6,475 nt of DNA from positions 1-6,475 of the forward strand of contig JAZLAK010000067.1 of the NCBI GenBank assembly GCA_045613165.1, in the 5' to 3' direction. A program made the translations under genes and the position numbers. Origin of the DNA: UMGS1124 sp045613165. Lineage in GTDB: Bacteria; Bacillota_I; Bacilli_A; RF39; UBA660. The notes beneath the pieces were generated by a model. The model did not search any database. It had not been told where the DNA came from and saw only the letters and a program-made list of their open reading frames with translations. Shown piece after piece: positions 1-6,074 of this stretch. The number at the start of each line of letters is the position of its first letter. Position 1 is the stretch's first letter.

Positions 1-53
1 TAGAGAATCGTTTAATCTTGGGAGAAAACAAAATAAAAATCAGATATTATTAA
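1..53 (+). CDS. Possible C-terminal tail of a plus-strand gene (partial)
   Basis: One plus-strand frame is open from the window edge to a TAA at 51-53 and would end in ...NRLILGENKIKIRYY. The composition (Leu/Ile/Lys, Gly turn) looks like an ordinary protein C-terminus, but 16 codons are too few to be sure and I do not recognise the family. If real, it converges on the minus-strand gene that ends at 79. Between and around the two stops only a weak AT-only inverted repeat is visible (30-36 with 57-63), with T-rich sequence on both strands. It could serve as a poor bidirectional terminator. A second frame (from base 2) stays open longer but runs through the neighbouring gene and looks less protein-like. 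Confidence 0.25.
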   Translation, partial: ENRLILGENKIKIRYY

Positions 54-78
54 TTCTTATTTTTTTAATAGAAAATAA

Positions 79-504
79 TTATATTAAATTTCTAAGATTA
101 AGAGTATACATTTTTTCTCTACCAATAAACTCATCAATAATTGTATGATTATTATACCAATCTTTATAAAAGTTATATCCTATATAAAAATACTCTTTTA
201 ATAGATTACATATACTTATAACTATTAAATCACTAATATTATTAATATAAAATAGAAAGCTTTCTAAAGAACTAAATTTAATACCAATTATTTCAAAATC
301 TACATTTAATATTTTGTTTATTTTCTTTTCTAATTCTACAGCCTTCAAATCAGTACGATAATTAGAAAAATAAGTATCATTTTGAGCTGAAATATATCCT
401 AAAATAATGGCATAACTTTGTAACAATAATAAATCTCCATGTTCTTTATCGTTGGTGCTATTTGCTAACTTCTTTTTTTCTTCAACTATTTTTATTATAT
501 CCAC
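79..504 (-). CDS. Hypothetical protein, 141 aa, GTG start
   Basis: I do not recognise this protein. It is Ile/Leu/Lys/Asn-rich and looks mostly helical. It has a charged N-terminus (DIIKIVEEKKKLANSTNDKE), a middle Leu/Ile-rich stretch, and a hydrophobic aromatic segment around residues 80-110 (SFLFYINNISDLIVISICNLL). That segment could be a buried helix; as a membrane span it is marginal. No signal peptide, metal-binding cluster or catalytic motif is visible. The frame extends upstream to an ATG at 541-543, but that ATG lies between the -35 and -10 boxes of a strong promoter and would not be in the transcript. The GTG at 502-504 is preceded by GGGAGG (516-521) with an 11-nt spacing, slightly long but acceptable, so I place the start there. 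The gene has its own promoter immediately after the terminator of the upstream ATPase gene, so co-transcription with that gene would need read-through. Existence as a gene is likely; the function is unknown. Confidence 0.7.
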   Translation of the reverse strand: MDIIKIVEEKKKLANSTNDKEHGDLLLLQSYAIILGYISAQNDTYFSNYRTDLKAVELEKKINKILNVDFEIIGIKFSSLESFLFYINNISDLIVISICNLLKEYFYIGYNFYKDWYNNHTIIDEFIGREKMYTLNLRNLI

Positions 505-533
505 TAAGTAAAAGGCCTCCCTTTTTTCAAGAT

Positions 534-562
534 ATAATAACATAACTATATTTTTAAGTCAA
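534..562 (-). promoter_or_regulatory. Sigma-A type promoter of the 141-aa gene
   Basis: Read on the minus strand: a -35 box TTGACT (562-557), a 17-bp spacer and a -10 box TATTAT (539-534). Both boxes match the vegetative consensus at five of six positions. Transcription would begin near 527, about 23 nt before the GTG at 504 and just upstream of its GGGAGG site. The first two bases of the -35 box are the last two T's of the preceding gene's terminator tract. Confidence 0.75.
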
Positions 563-597
563 AAAAAGAGTACAAACTTAATATCTTTGAACTCTTT
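561..597 (-). terminator. Intrinsic terminator of the PilB/GspE-like gene
   Basis: On the minus strand, AAAGAGT (597-591) pairs with ACTCTTT (571-565). After one A-A mismatch, CAAA (573-576) pairs with TTTG (586-589), closing a 9-nt loop. The 11-bp stem runs into seven T's (567-561). The stem begins inside the TAA stop codon of the ATPase gene (598-596). The plus strand has no comparable T-tract after the stem, so the terminator works for the minus strand. Confidence 0.85.
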
Positions 598-2005
598 ATT
601 TATTTAAAAAATCTAAATCAAATACTTCATAATCAGTATCGTTTTTCTCAACTATTTTTTTATAGTTCGCATTATCTTTTAAAACATCTTTATTTTTTTC
701 TGCAATTTCTAATGATTCACTTAAACCTTTACTAGTTAAGTCAGTATCATCTATATCTATTGCTTTAACTAATTCTTCAAATGTAGTATCACCATTAATA
801 ACTTTAGCTAAACCGTCTTGTAACATCGTTATTGTTCCAGTTCCATATACTAAATCTCTTAATTCATCTTTATCAAGATTATTTGTTATAGCATCTCTTA
901 TTTCTTGATTTAGCATCAATACTTCATGAATTGCCATACGACCTTTATATCCTTCGTGACATTTATCACAACCTTTTGCTTCATATATTTCATTTATATC
1001 TAAATTCAAACTGTTTTTAAATACATTCTTTTCATATGGAGTAGTTGCTCTTGTTCCTCTACAATAAGGACATAATTTCTTACATAGCTTTTGACTTATG
1101 ATGCCGGTTAAAGCTGTACCTAGCAAATATCTTTCAATATTCATATCTAATAATCTTTCGATTGTATTTAATGCGCTATTTGTATGTATTGTTGATAAAA
1201 CTAAGTGTCCTGTGATAGAGGCACGAACAGCTATTCTCGCAGTTTCATCATCACGAATTTCTCCGATCATTATAATATCAGGGTCTTGACGAAGTATACT
1301 ACGAAGACTTGCTGCAAATGTTAAACCTATGTCGCTTATAACTTGTACTTGGTTAACACCTGGTATATTCATTTCTATTGGATCTTCTACAGTAATAATA
1401 TTTCTATCAATAGTATTAAGTCTTTGTAGAATAGAGTAAACAGTTGTTGATTTACCACTACCTGTAGCACCTGTAACTAAAATAATACCATTCGGTTGTT
1501 CAATCATTTTCATTAATTTCTTTAAATTCGTTTCATTAAATCCTAAAGTATCTATCCCTTGGCTACTCATTGTATAATCTAAGATACGAACAACTATATT
1601 TTCACCCATATTAGTAGGTAATGAACTAACACGCAAGTCTACATCTTTATCTTGTATTGTTTGTTTAATGGCACCGTCTTGAGGAACTCTACTTTCAGTA
1701 ATGTTCATACCAGCAAGAATTTTAACACGAGTAATCATATTTTTCTTAACATAAATAGGTACTTTAGCATAATTTCTTAACTCGCCATCTATACGTATTC
1801 TAATAATAATACCATCTTCTGTTGGATTAAAATGTATATCGGATGCTTTTTTATCTATAGAATCAAGTATAACTATATTAACTATATCAGTAATAGCAAC
1901 ATTTTCATAGTCAAACGATTTCATAAAAGTTTCTGGAGTAGTATTAGTTTGTTGTTCTTGATTATTTGTAATCACATCACTATATATATTTTCTTCACTA
2001 TTCAT
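596..2005 (-). CDS. PilB/GspE-family type IV pilus or type II secretion ATPase
   Basis: Cytoplasmic hexameric ATPase that powers assembly of a type IV pilus, competence pseudopilus or type II secretion pseudopilus. The 469 residues show the family signatures in order: N-terminal subdomain about 35-150 (SDIHFNP at 55, RIRIDGELR at 69), Walker A GATGSGKST 179-187, Asp box TVEDPIE 205-211, Walker B DPDIIMIGEIRD 241-252, and His box TGHLVLSTIHTN 265-276. A tetracysteine zinc motif follows (CPYC 312-315, CDKC 346-349), as in PilB/GspE. It lacks the long N-terminal MshEN-type domain of full PilB proteins. After about residue 420 it carries a charged C-terminal extension of some 50 residues that is not part of the core. 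It is longer than Bacillus ComGA (about 350). The ATG at 2003-2005 has AAGGAG 7 nt upstream. An in-frame TTG at 2059 is the promoter's -35 box and is rejected as a start. No pilin, platform protein or prepilin peptidase gene lies nearby, so the exact machine cannot be named; the Cys4 motif favours PilB/GspE over a PilT retraction ATPase. Confidence 0.93.
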   Translation of the reverse strand: MNSEENIYSDVITNNQEQQTNTTPETFMKSFDYENVAITDIVNIVILDSIDKKASDIHFNPTEDGIIIRIRIDGELRNYAKVPIYVKKNMITRVKILAGMNITESRVPQDGAIKQTIQDKDVDLRVSSLPTNMGENIVVRILDYTMSSQGIDTLGFNETNLKKLMKMIEQPNGIILVTGATGSGKSTTVYSILQRLNTIDRNIITVEDPIEMNIPGVNQVQVISDIGLTFAASLRSILRQDPDIIMIGEIRDDETARIAVRASITGHLVLSTIHTNSALNTIERLLDMNIERYLLGTALTGIISQKLCKKLCPYCRGTRATTPYEKNVFKNSLNLDINEIYEAKGCDKCHEGYKGRMAIHEVLMLNQEIRDAITNNLDKDELRDLVYGTGTITMLQDGLAKVINGDTTFEELVKAIDIDDTDLTSKGLSESLEIAEKNKDVLKDNANYKKIVEKNDTDYEVFDLDFLNK

Positions 2006-2030
2006 AACACCACTCCTTATTCTATAAATA

Positions 2031-2059
2031 ATTATATAATTTTTTTTAATTAATATCAA
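2031..2059 (-). promoter_or_regulatory. Promoter of the PilB/GspE-like gene
   Basis: Minus strand: -35 TTGATA (2059-2054), a 17-bp spacer and a perfect -10 TATAAT (2036-2031). The transcript should start near 2024, giving a leader of about 19 nt containing AAGGAG (2018-2013) before the ATG at 2005. The -35 box sits 9 bp from the -35 box of the divergent valS promoter. Confidence 0.75.
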
Positions 2060-2068
2060 TAATTTTTA

Positions 2069-2097
2069 TTGAAAAAAAAATCCAATTAATATATAAT
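2069..2097 (+). promoter_or_regulatory. Promoter of the T-box/valS transcript
   Basis: -35 TTGAAA (2069-2074), a 17-bp spacer and a perfect -10 TATAAT (2092-2097). Transcription should start near 2104, just before the first strand of T-box stem I (GCTTT from 2107). This makes a leader of roughly 235 nt ahead of valS. Confidence 0.8.
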
Positions 2098-2103
2098 ATA
2101 GAA

Positions 2104-2317
2104 AATGCTTTGAAATTGAGGAGTATATTAACTATAATTTATAGAGAGTTAGTGGTCGGTGTAAACTAATAATTATATTAATAGAAGGTAGCAATGGAGC
2201 AGAATATCTGAGTTTAGTAAGATATTACGTTAAACGCGTTAAGTTTATAAGATGTATTATTACATAAATTAAGGTGGTACCACGATTCTTTCGTCCTTTG
2301 GCGTAAGAATTTTTTTA
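2104..2317 (+). promoter_or_regulatory. T-box riboswitch (tRNA-Val), valS leader
   Basis: Transcription-attenuating leader that senses uncharged tRNA-Val. Stem I: base GCTTT (2107-2111) with GGAGC (2196-2200). Upper helices are TATTAA/TTAATA (2126-2131/2178-2183), ATAATT/AATTAT (2134-2139/2171-2176) and TTAGT/ACTAA (2149-2153/2165-2169), enclosing the distal loop GGTCGGTGTAA. The typical AGAGAG (2143-2148) and an AGTA (2122-2125) opposite the specifier are present. The specifier is read as GTA (2188-2190) from its place before GCAATGGAGC; it matches valine and a UAC anticodon. Stem II: AATATC/GATATT (2203-2208/2221-2226). A palindrome AACGCGTT lies at 2233-2240. The T-box AAGGTGGTACCACG (2271-2284) forms the antiterminator: AAGG with CCTT (2295-2298) and ACG with CGT (2292-2294), leaving the 7-nt bulge TGGTACC. 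Its UGGU can pair with a tRNA ACCA end, i.e. discriminator A. The class is certain; the helix details were drawn by eye. Confidence 0.95.
2285..2317 (+). terminator. T-box attenuator terminator
   Basis: ATTCTT (2285-2290) pairs with AAGAAT (2305-2310). After one T-T mismatch, CGTC (2292-2295) pairs with GGCG (2300-2303), closing a CTTT loop, and T's follow from 2311. The 5' arm CGTCCTT overlaps the 3' arm of the antiterminator, so the two folds exclude each other. Charged tRNA-Val should leave the terminator; uncharged tRNA-Val should stabilise the antiterminator and let valS be transcribed. Confidence 0.92.
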
Positions 2318-2337
2318 TTTAGAAAGGAATGATTAAT

Positions 2338-4887
2338 ATGTTAGAAACTAAATATAATCATAAAACAGTAGAAACCGGAAGATATGATGAATGGAAAAAT
2401 AGAGGTTATTTCGAACCTACAAATAATGGTAAAGGCAAATTTTCAATAGTTATTCCACCTCCAAATGTAACTGGTAAATTACATTTAGGACATGCATGGG
2501 ATACTACACTACAAGATATAATTATACGTTTTAAAAGAATGCAAGGATATGATACTTTATGGCTTCCTGGAATGGATCACGCAGCAATAGCCACTGAAGC
2601 AAAAGTTGTTGCTAAACTAAAAAGTGAAGGGATAAACAAATACGAATTAGGGCGTGAAGGATTCTTAAAAGAAGCATGGAAATGGAAAGAAGAATATGCC
2701 GAAAATATCAGAAATCAATGGGGGAAACTTGGGTTATCACTTGCATACTCTAAAGAACGTTTTACTTTAGATGAAGGTTTAAATAAAGCGGTAACTAAAG
2801 TATTTGTAGATTTATACAATGAAGGCTTAATTTATAGAGGAGAAAGAATCATAAATTGGGATCCTGAAGCTAAAACAGCATTATCAAATGAAGAAGTTAT
2901 TTATAAAGATGTAGAAGGGGCTTTCTATCATATAAAATATTACTTAGAAGGTAGCGAAAAATATCTACGTGTTGCAACAACTCGTCCTGAAACCTTATTT
3001 GGAGATACAGCTGTAGCAGTTAATCCAAACGATGAAAGATACAAAGAATACATTGGTCAAAATGTTATATTGCCAATTGTAAATAAACCTATACCAATAG
3101 TAGCTGATGAACATGCAGATCCTGAATTTGGTACAGGAGTTGTTAAAATTACTCCTGCTCATGATCCTAACGATTTCGAAGTAGGGAACAGACATAATTT
3201 AGAAAGAATTAAAGTTTTAAATCCAGATGGTACAATGAACGAAAATGCTGGTGTATATTCTGGATTAGATAGATTTGAATGTAGAAAAAGATTGATTGAA
3301 GATTTAGAAAATAACGATTTATTAATAGAAATTGAACCAATGACACATTCAGTTGGTCATAGTGAAAGAACTGGAGTTATGGTTGAACCATACCTATCTA
3401 AACAATGGTTTGTAAAAATGGATAGCCTTGCTAATCGTGTTGTTGAAACACAAAAGAATGCCGATGAAAAAGTAAACTTTGTACCAGAAAGATTTGAAAA
3501 AATACTTAACCATTGGATGGAAGACTGTCATGATTGGTGTATTTCGCGTCAATTATGGTGGGGACACAGAATTCCTGCATGGTATAAAGGAGATAATGTA
3601 TATGTTGGAGAAACTGCTCCTGAAAGTAGTGAATGGATTCAAGATGAAGATGTATTAGATACATGGTTCTCAAGTGCATTATGGCCTTTCTCGACTTTTG
3701 GTTGGCCTGATAAGACTGAAGACTTAATGAAATATTATCCGACTGATGTATTAGTTACTGGATATGATATTATTTTCTTCTGGGTATGTAGAATGGTATT
3801 CCAAGGATTACATTTTATGGATGAAAGACCATTTAAAGATTGCTTAATACATGGACTTATTCGTGATAAATTAGGTAGAAAAATGTCTAAAAGTTTAGGT
3901 AATGGTGTAGATCCGATGGACGTAATTGAAGAATATGGGTGCGATGCCCTACGTTTCTTCTTATGTTCAAATAGTGCGCCAGGACAAGACTTAAGATATG
4001 ATGAAGATAAAGTTAAAGGGGAATGGAATTTCATAAATAAATTATGGAACGCATCTAGATATGTATTAATGAATGTAGAAGGTTTTGAAATGAAAGACTA
4101 TACATTAGATAATTTAACAATTCAAGATAAATATATTTTAAATAAAATGAATAACACTATTAAACATGTTACAAAACATATGGAAAAATATGACTTCAAT
4201 ATTGTTGGTTCAACTTTATATGATTTCATTTGGACAGACTTCTGTGATAATTACATAGAAATGAGTAAATTTAATCCAAATAATACAACTAAGTCAGTAC
4301 TTATCACAGTATTAATGAATATATTAAAAATGTTACATCCATTTATGCCATTTGTAACTGAAGAAATATATTTGATGATGCCAAATAAAGATGCTGAATC
4401 AATTATGATAAGTTCATATCCAGAATTTAGTGAGTATTTTAAATATGAAACTGAAGAAAAAGAAATTTTAAATATGTTAGAATATGTTACATTATTTAGA
4501 AATAAACTACATGATATAAATTGTGGTAAAGAATTTGAAATAATTACTAATATAGAAAATGCATTATTATTTAATTTATTAAAACTTAATGATAAATTAG
4601 TAACTACTTCTAAATATAACGATTCAGTAAGAGTAAACTTATATGATTATGATATCTCAATCTATTTTGATAATAGTAATAATTTAGAAAATGAAATAAA
4701 TGAATTAAATAAAGAAAAAGATAATCTAATTAAGAGTATTGAAAGACGTGAAAAATTACTTTCTAATGAAAACTACGTTAATAAAGCGCCACAAAATGTA
4801 GTAGAAAAAGATAGAGAAACTTTAAAAATTGAGAAAGATAGATTAGACTTTATAAATAAAGAGTTAGAAACACTAAATAAAAAATAG
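2338..4887 (+). CDS. valS: Valine--tRNA ligase (ValRS)
   Basis: Class Ia aminoacyl-tRNA synthetase: charges tRNA-Val with valine using ATP and hydrolyses mischarged Thr-tRNA-Val. The 849 residues show the HIGH motif as HLGH (49-52, within PPPNVTGKLHLGHAWD) and the KMSKS motif at 515-519 (GRKMSKSLGNGVDP). The CP1 editing domain lies about 200-345, with TTRPETLFGD (214-223) and GTGVVKITPAHDPND (265-279). WCISRQLWWGHR follows at about 400. An anticodon-binding helical domain starts near 565, and a C-terminal coiled-coil tRNA-binding arm (about 780-849) contains the usual LSNENYVNKAPQNVVEK block. Length is slightly under the roughly 880 typical of Bacillus. I start at the ATG at 2338 because AAAGGA (2323-2328) lies 9 nt upstream; the in-frame ATG at 2329 touches that site and is too close. 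The T-box leader directly upstream specifies valine, independent support for the call. The stop TAG (4885-4887) lies inside the terminator stem. Cytoplasmic, essential. Confidence 0.98.
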   Translation: MLETKYNHKTVETGRYDEWKNRGYFEPTNNGKGKFSIVIPPPNVTGKLHLGHAWDTTLQDIIIRFKRMQGYDTLWLPGMDHAAIATEAKVVAKLKSEGINKYELGREGFLKEAWKWKEEYAENIRNQWGKLGLSLAYSKERFTLDEGLNKAVTKVFVDLYNEGLIYRGERIINWDPEAKTALSNEEVIYKDVEGAFYHIKYYLEGSEKYLRVATTRPETLFGDTAVAVNPNDERYKEYIGQNVILPIVNKPIPIVADEHADPEFGTGVVKITPAHDPNDFEVGNRHNLERIKVLNPDGTMNENAGVYSGLDRFECRKRLIEDLENNDLLIEIEPMTHSVGHSERTGVMVEPYLSKQWFVKMDSLANRVVETQKNADEKVNFVPERFEKILNHWMEDCHDWCISRQLWWGHRIPAWYKGDNVYVGETAPESSEWIQDEDVLDTWFSSALWPFSTFGWPDKTEDLMKYYPTDVLVTGYDIIFFWVCRMVFQGLHFMDERPFKDCLIHGLIRDKLGRKMSKSLGNGVDPMDVIEEYGCDALRFFLCSNSAPGQDLRYDEDKVKGEWNFINKLWNASRYVLMNVEGFEMKDYTLDNLTIQDKYILNKMNNTIKHVTKHMEKYDFNIVGSTLYDFIWTDFCDNYIEMSKFNPNNTTKSVLITVLMNILKMLHPFMPFVTEEIYLMMPNKDAESIMISSYPEFSEYFKYETEEKEILNMLEYVTLFRNKLHDINCGKEFEIITNIENALLFNLLKLNDKLVTTSKYNDSVRVNLYDYDISIYFDNSNNLENEINELNKEKDNLIKSIERREKLLSNENYVNKAPQNVVEKDRETLKIEKDRLDFINKELETLNKK

Positions 4888-4896
4888 TGTTTTTTT
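4868..4896 (+). terminator. Intrinsic terminator of valS
   Basis: AAACACTA (4868-4875) pairs with TAGTGTTT (4885-4892), 8 bp around a 9-nt A-rich loop, and leads into a T run ending at 4896. The TAG stop codon of valS forms the first bases of the 3' arm, so the 5' arm is coding sequence for the last residues of ValRS. Confidence 0.8.
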
Positions 4897-4897
4897 C

Positions 4898-4926
4898 TTG
4901 AATTAATATAAAAAGTTTTATATAAT
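4898..4926 (+). promoter_or_regulatory. Promoter of the DUF5684-like/zinc-ribbon gene
   Basis: -35 TTGAAT (4898-4903), a 17-bp spacer and a perfect -10 TATAAT (4921-4926), beginning two bases after the valS terminator T-tract. The transcript should start near 4933 and carry about 109 nt of leader. Confidence 0.75.
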
Positions 4927-4944
4927 CGATAATAGAGAGGAGTA

Positions 4945-5024
4945 TAAATATATAGTTAGTTAAACAGTTGATTTATCAAAAAAATATTTAACTATATATT
5001 TAAAGTATTACTATTTAGTAATAC
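4945..5024 (+). promoter_or_regulatory. Structured 5' leader with two hairpins
   Basis: Hairpin A is a perfect 14-bp helix: TAAATATATAGTTA (4945-4958) with TAACTATATATTTA (4989-5002), enclosing a 30-nt loop that holds a small inner hairpin (TTGA 4968-4971 with TCAA 4976-4979). Its 3' arm can pair differently: TTTAACTA (4987-4994) with TAGTTAAA (4957-4964), 8 bp, which excludes the long helix. Hairpin B is GTATTACT (5005-5012) with AGTAATAC (5017-5024), 8 bp around ATTT, ending just before the G-rich ribosome binding site (5026-5033). Neither has a T-tract, so they are not terminators. The leader contains no stretch that would mask the ribosome binding site. It could be a 5' stabilising structure, a protein-binding RNA, or a DNA inverted repeat for a regulator. 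It matches no riboswitch class I can name. Confidence 0.5.
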
Positions 5025-5041
5025 AGAGAGGGGAAGATAGT

Positions 5042-6007
5042 ATGTATAGTAGTGATATGTATATTGCAAGTGAACTTGCAGATGCAACAATGAGTAGCGC
5101 ACCAATGATGGGATTATTTTTAGGAATATTGATATTTTCTCTAGTACTAGGGCTAATATTTATTATTTCTTATTGGAAAATATTTAATAAGGCTGGGAAA
5201 GCAGGTATAGCAACGATAATACCAATATATAATTGTATAGTAATGATACAAATAGCAAAATTATCGTTAGTTTATATGATATTATTATTAATACCAGTTG
5301 TTAATGTTTTTGCAATATTTAAAATTAATATAGAAATCGCTAAAAAGTTTGGTAATAAAACAAGTTTTGGTGTAGGACTGACTTTACTTCCTATAATATT
5401 TGCACCTTTATTGGCATTTAGTGATAACGTATATGAAGATAATATAAAAGAAGGCGAAACTATAAATAATAACGTTGTTAATAAAACAAATATAGTTAAT
5501 GAAACAAATAATAATAATATTGAAACTGCAACAACAATAGAATCACCTATTAATAATGTAGAATTAAATAATCAACCTGAAAATATTGAAACAGTAAATT
5601 CCACTGAAAATATTGAACAACAAAATACAAATGAACCGTTTGTTAATATGATTCCTCCAGTTTTAGATAATACAACACCTATATCAAATGATATTCCAGT
5701 TGTTGAAGAAGTTAAAGTAGAGCCAACTCCAATGCTAAACGCATTTAATAGTACACCAACTGATACGCAAACTTTAAACGAATCAACTCCTTCTATAGAT
5801 GTGAAAATAAATAATGATATTTCAGCTGAACAAAGTGTTGAACCTATAAAACCTATAGAAGAAATCACGCCACAACCAATAACTGAAATACCAGTTATTA
5901 ATGAAGAAACAATTACAACTGAACCAAAAAAGGTTTGTAAAAATTGTGGTGAGGTTTTACCTAGTATAGTTTCTATATGTCCAAAATGTGGAACAGATAA
6001 TGAGTAA
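5042..6007 (+). CDS. DUF5684-like membrane protein with C-terminal zinc ribbon
   Basis: A 321-residue membrane protein of unknown function. Residues about 21-130 resemble the DUF5684 family as I know it: a first membrane segment (21-43), the signature WKIFNKAGKAGIATIIPIYN (45-64), a second hydrophobic segment (about 73-93, ending in IPVVNVFAIFK), then IEIAKKFGNKTSFGVGLTLLP and a third segment (107-126) ending in LLAFSDNVY. Residues about 130-293 form a low-complexity Asn/Thr/Glu/Pro-rich linker, probably disordered. The C-terminus is a zinc ribbon with Cys at 299, 302, 313 and 316 (CKNCG...CPKCG). Three membrane segments and a short N-terminus without a cleavable signal suggest an integral membrane protein; I cannot fix which side the zinc ribbon faces, though cytoplasmic is usual for such ribbons. 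The ATG at 5042 has a GAGGGG-type site 8 nt upstream. It has its own promoter and structured leader and a terminator overlapping the stop, so it is a single-gene unit. Confidence 0.85.
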   Translation: MYSSDMYIASELADATMSSAPMMGLFLGILIFSLVLGLIFIISYWKIFNKAGKAGIATIIPIYNCIVMIQIAKLSLVYMILLLIPVVNVFAIFKINIEIAKKFGNKTSFGVGLTLLPIIFAPLLAFSDNVYEDNIKEGETINNNVVNKTNIVNETNNNNIETATTIESPINNVELNNQPENIETVNSTENIEQQNTNEPFVNMIPPVLDNTTPISNDIPVVEEVKVEPTPMLNAFNSTPTDTQTLNESTPSIDVKINNDISAEQSVEPIKPIEEITPQPITEIPVINEETITTEPKKVCKNCGEVLPSIVSICPKCGTDNE

Positions 6008-6026
6008 ACATAACGTTTACTTTTTT
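6003..6026 (+). terminator. Intrinsic terminator of the zinc-ribbon membrane protein gene
   Basis: AGTAAAC (6003-6009) pairs with GTTTACT (6015-6021), 7 bp around a 5-nt loop, running into six T's (6021-6026). The TAA stop codon (6005-6007) is inside the 5' arm. Confidence 0.75.
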
Positions 6027-6027
6027 A

Positions 6028-6056
6028 TTTACTTTTTTTGACTATTAATTTATAAT
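6028..6056 (+). promoter_or_regulatory. Probable promoter of the acidic-protein gene
   Basis: A perfect -10 TATAAT (6051-6056) has a weaker -35, TTTACT (6028-6033), at 17 bp. A better -35 sequence, TTGACT (6038-6043), is only 7 bp from that -10 and cannot pair with it. The start would be near 6063, giving a leader of only about 12 nt with the ribosome binding site at its very 5' end. Confidence 0.5.
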
Positions 6057-6074
6057 TAATAATAGGTGATAAAC

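Noticed and set aside
69..94. Inverted repeat TAGAAA/TTTCTA around the stop of the 141-aa gene as a terminator.
   Set aside because: Only 6 bp with a 14-nt loop, and no T-tract follows on either strand.
505..543. In-frame ATG at 543 as start of the 141-aa protein.
   Set aside because: It lies between the -35 and -10 boxes of the promoter, and no ribosome binding site precedes it.
2006..2059. In-frame N-terminal extension of the ATPase starting at a TTG (2059).
   Set aside because: The TTG is the -35 box of a consensus promoter and the extension covers the -10 box and the ribosome binding site. The ATG at 2005 has AAGGAG 7 nt upstream.
2329..2337. ATG at 2329 as valS start.
   Set aside because: It directly abuts the AAAGGA site; the ATG at 2338 has a 9-nt spacing.
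2995..4034. Open frames on the minus strand opposite valS.
   Set aside because: They lie wholly within the clear valS coding sequence, have no ribosome binding site that I can see, and translate to unlikely compositions.
4945..5002. The 14-bp hairpin before the zinc-ribbon gene as an attenuator terminator.
   Set aside because: It is followed by AAAGTATT, not a T run, and it contains almost no GC pairs.
5572..5868. Minus-strand open frame opposite the linker of the zinc-ribbon protein.
   Set aside because: A by-product of low-complexity Asn/Thr/Glu/Pro codons on the other strand; its Ser/Gly/Val-rich translation has no family resemblance.
6038..6056. TTGACT with TATAAT as a promoter of the last gene.
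   Set aside because: The spacer is only 7 bp. TTTACT at 6028 with a 17-bp spacer is used instead, with moderate confidence.
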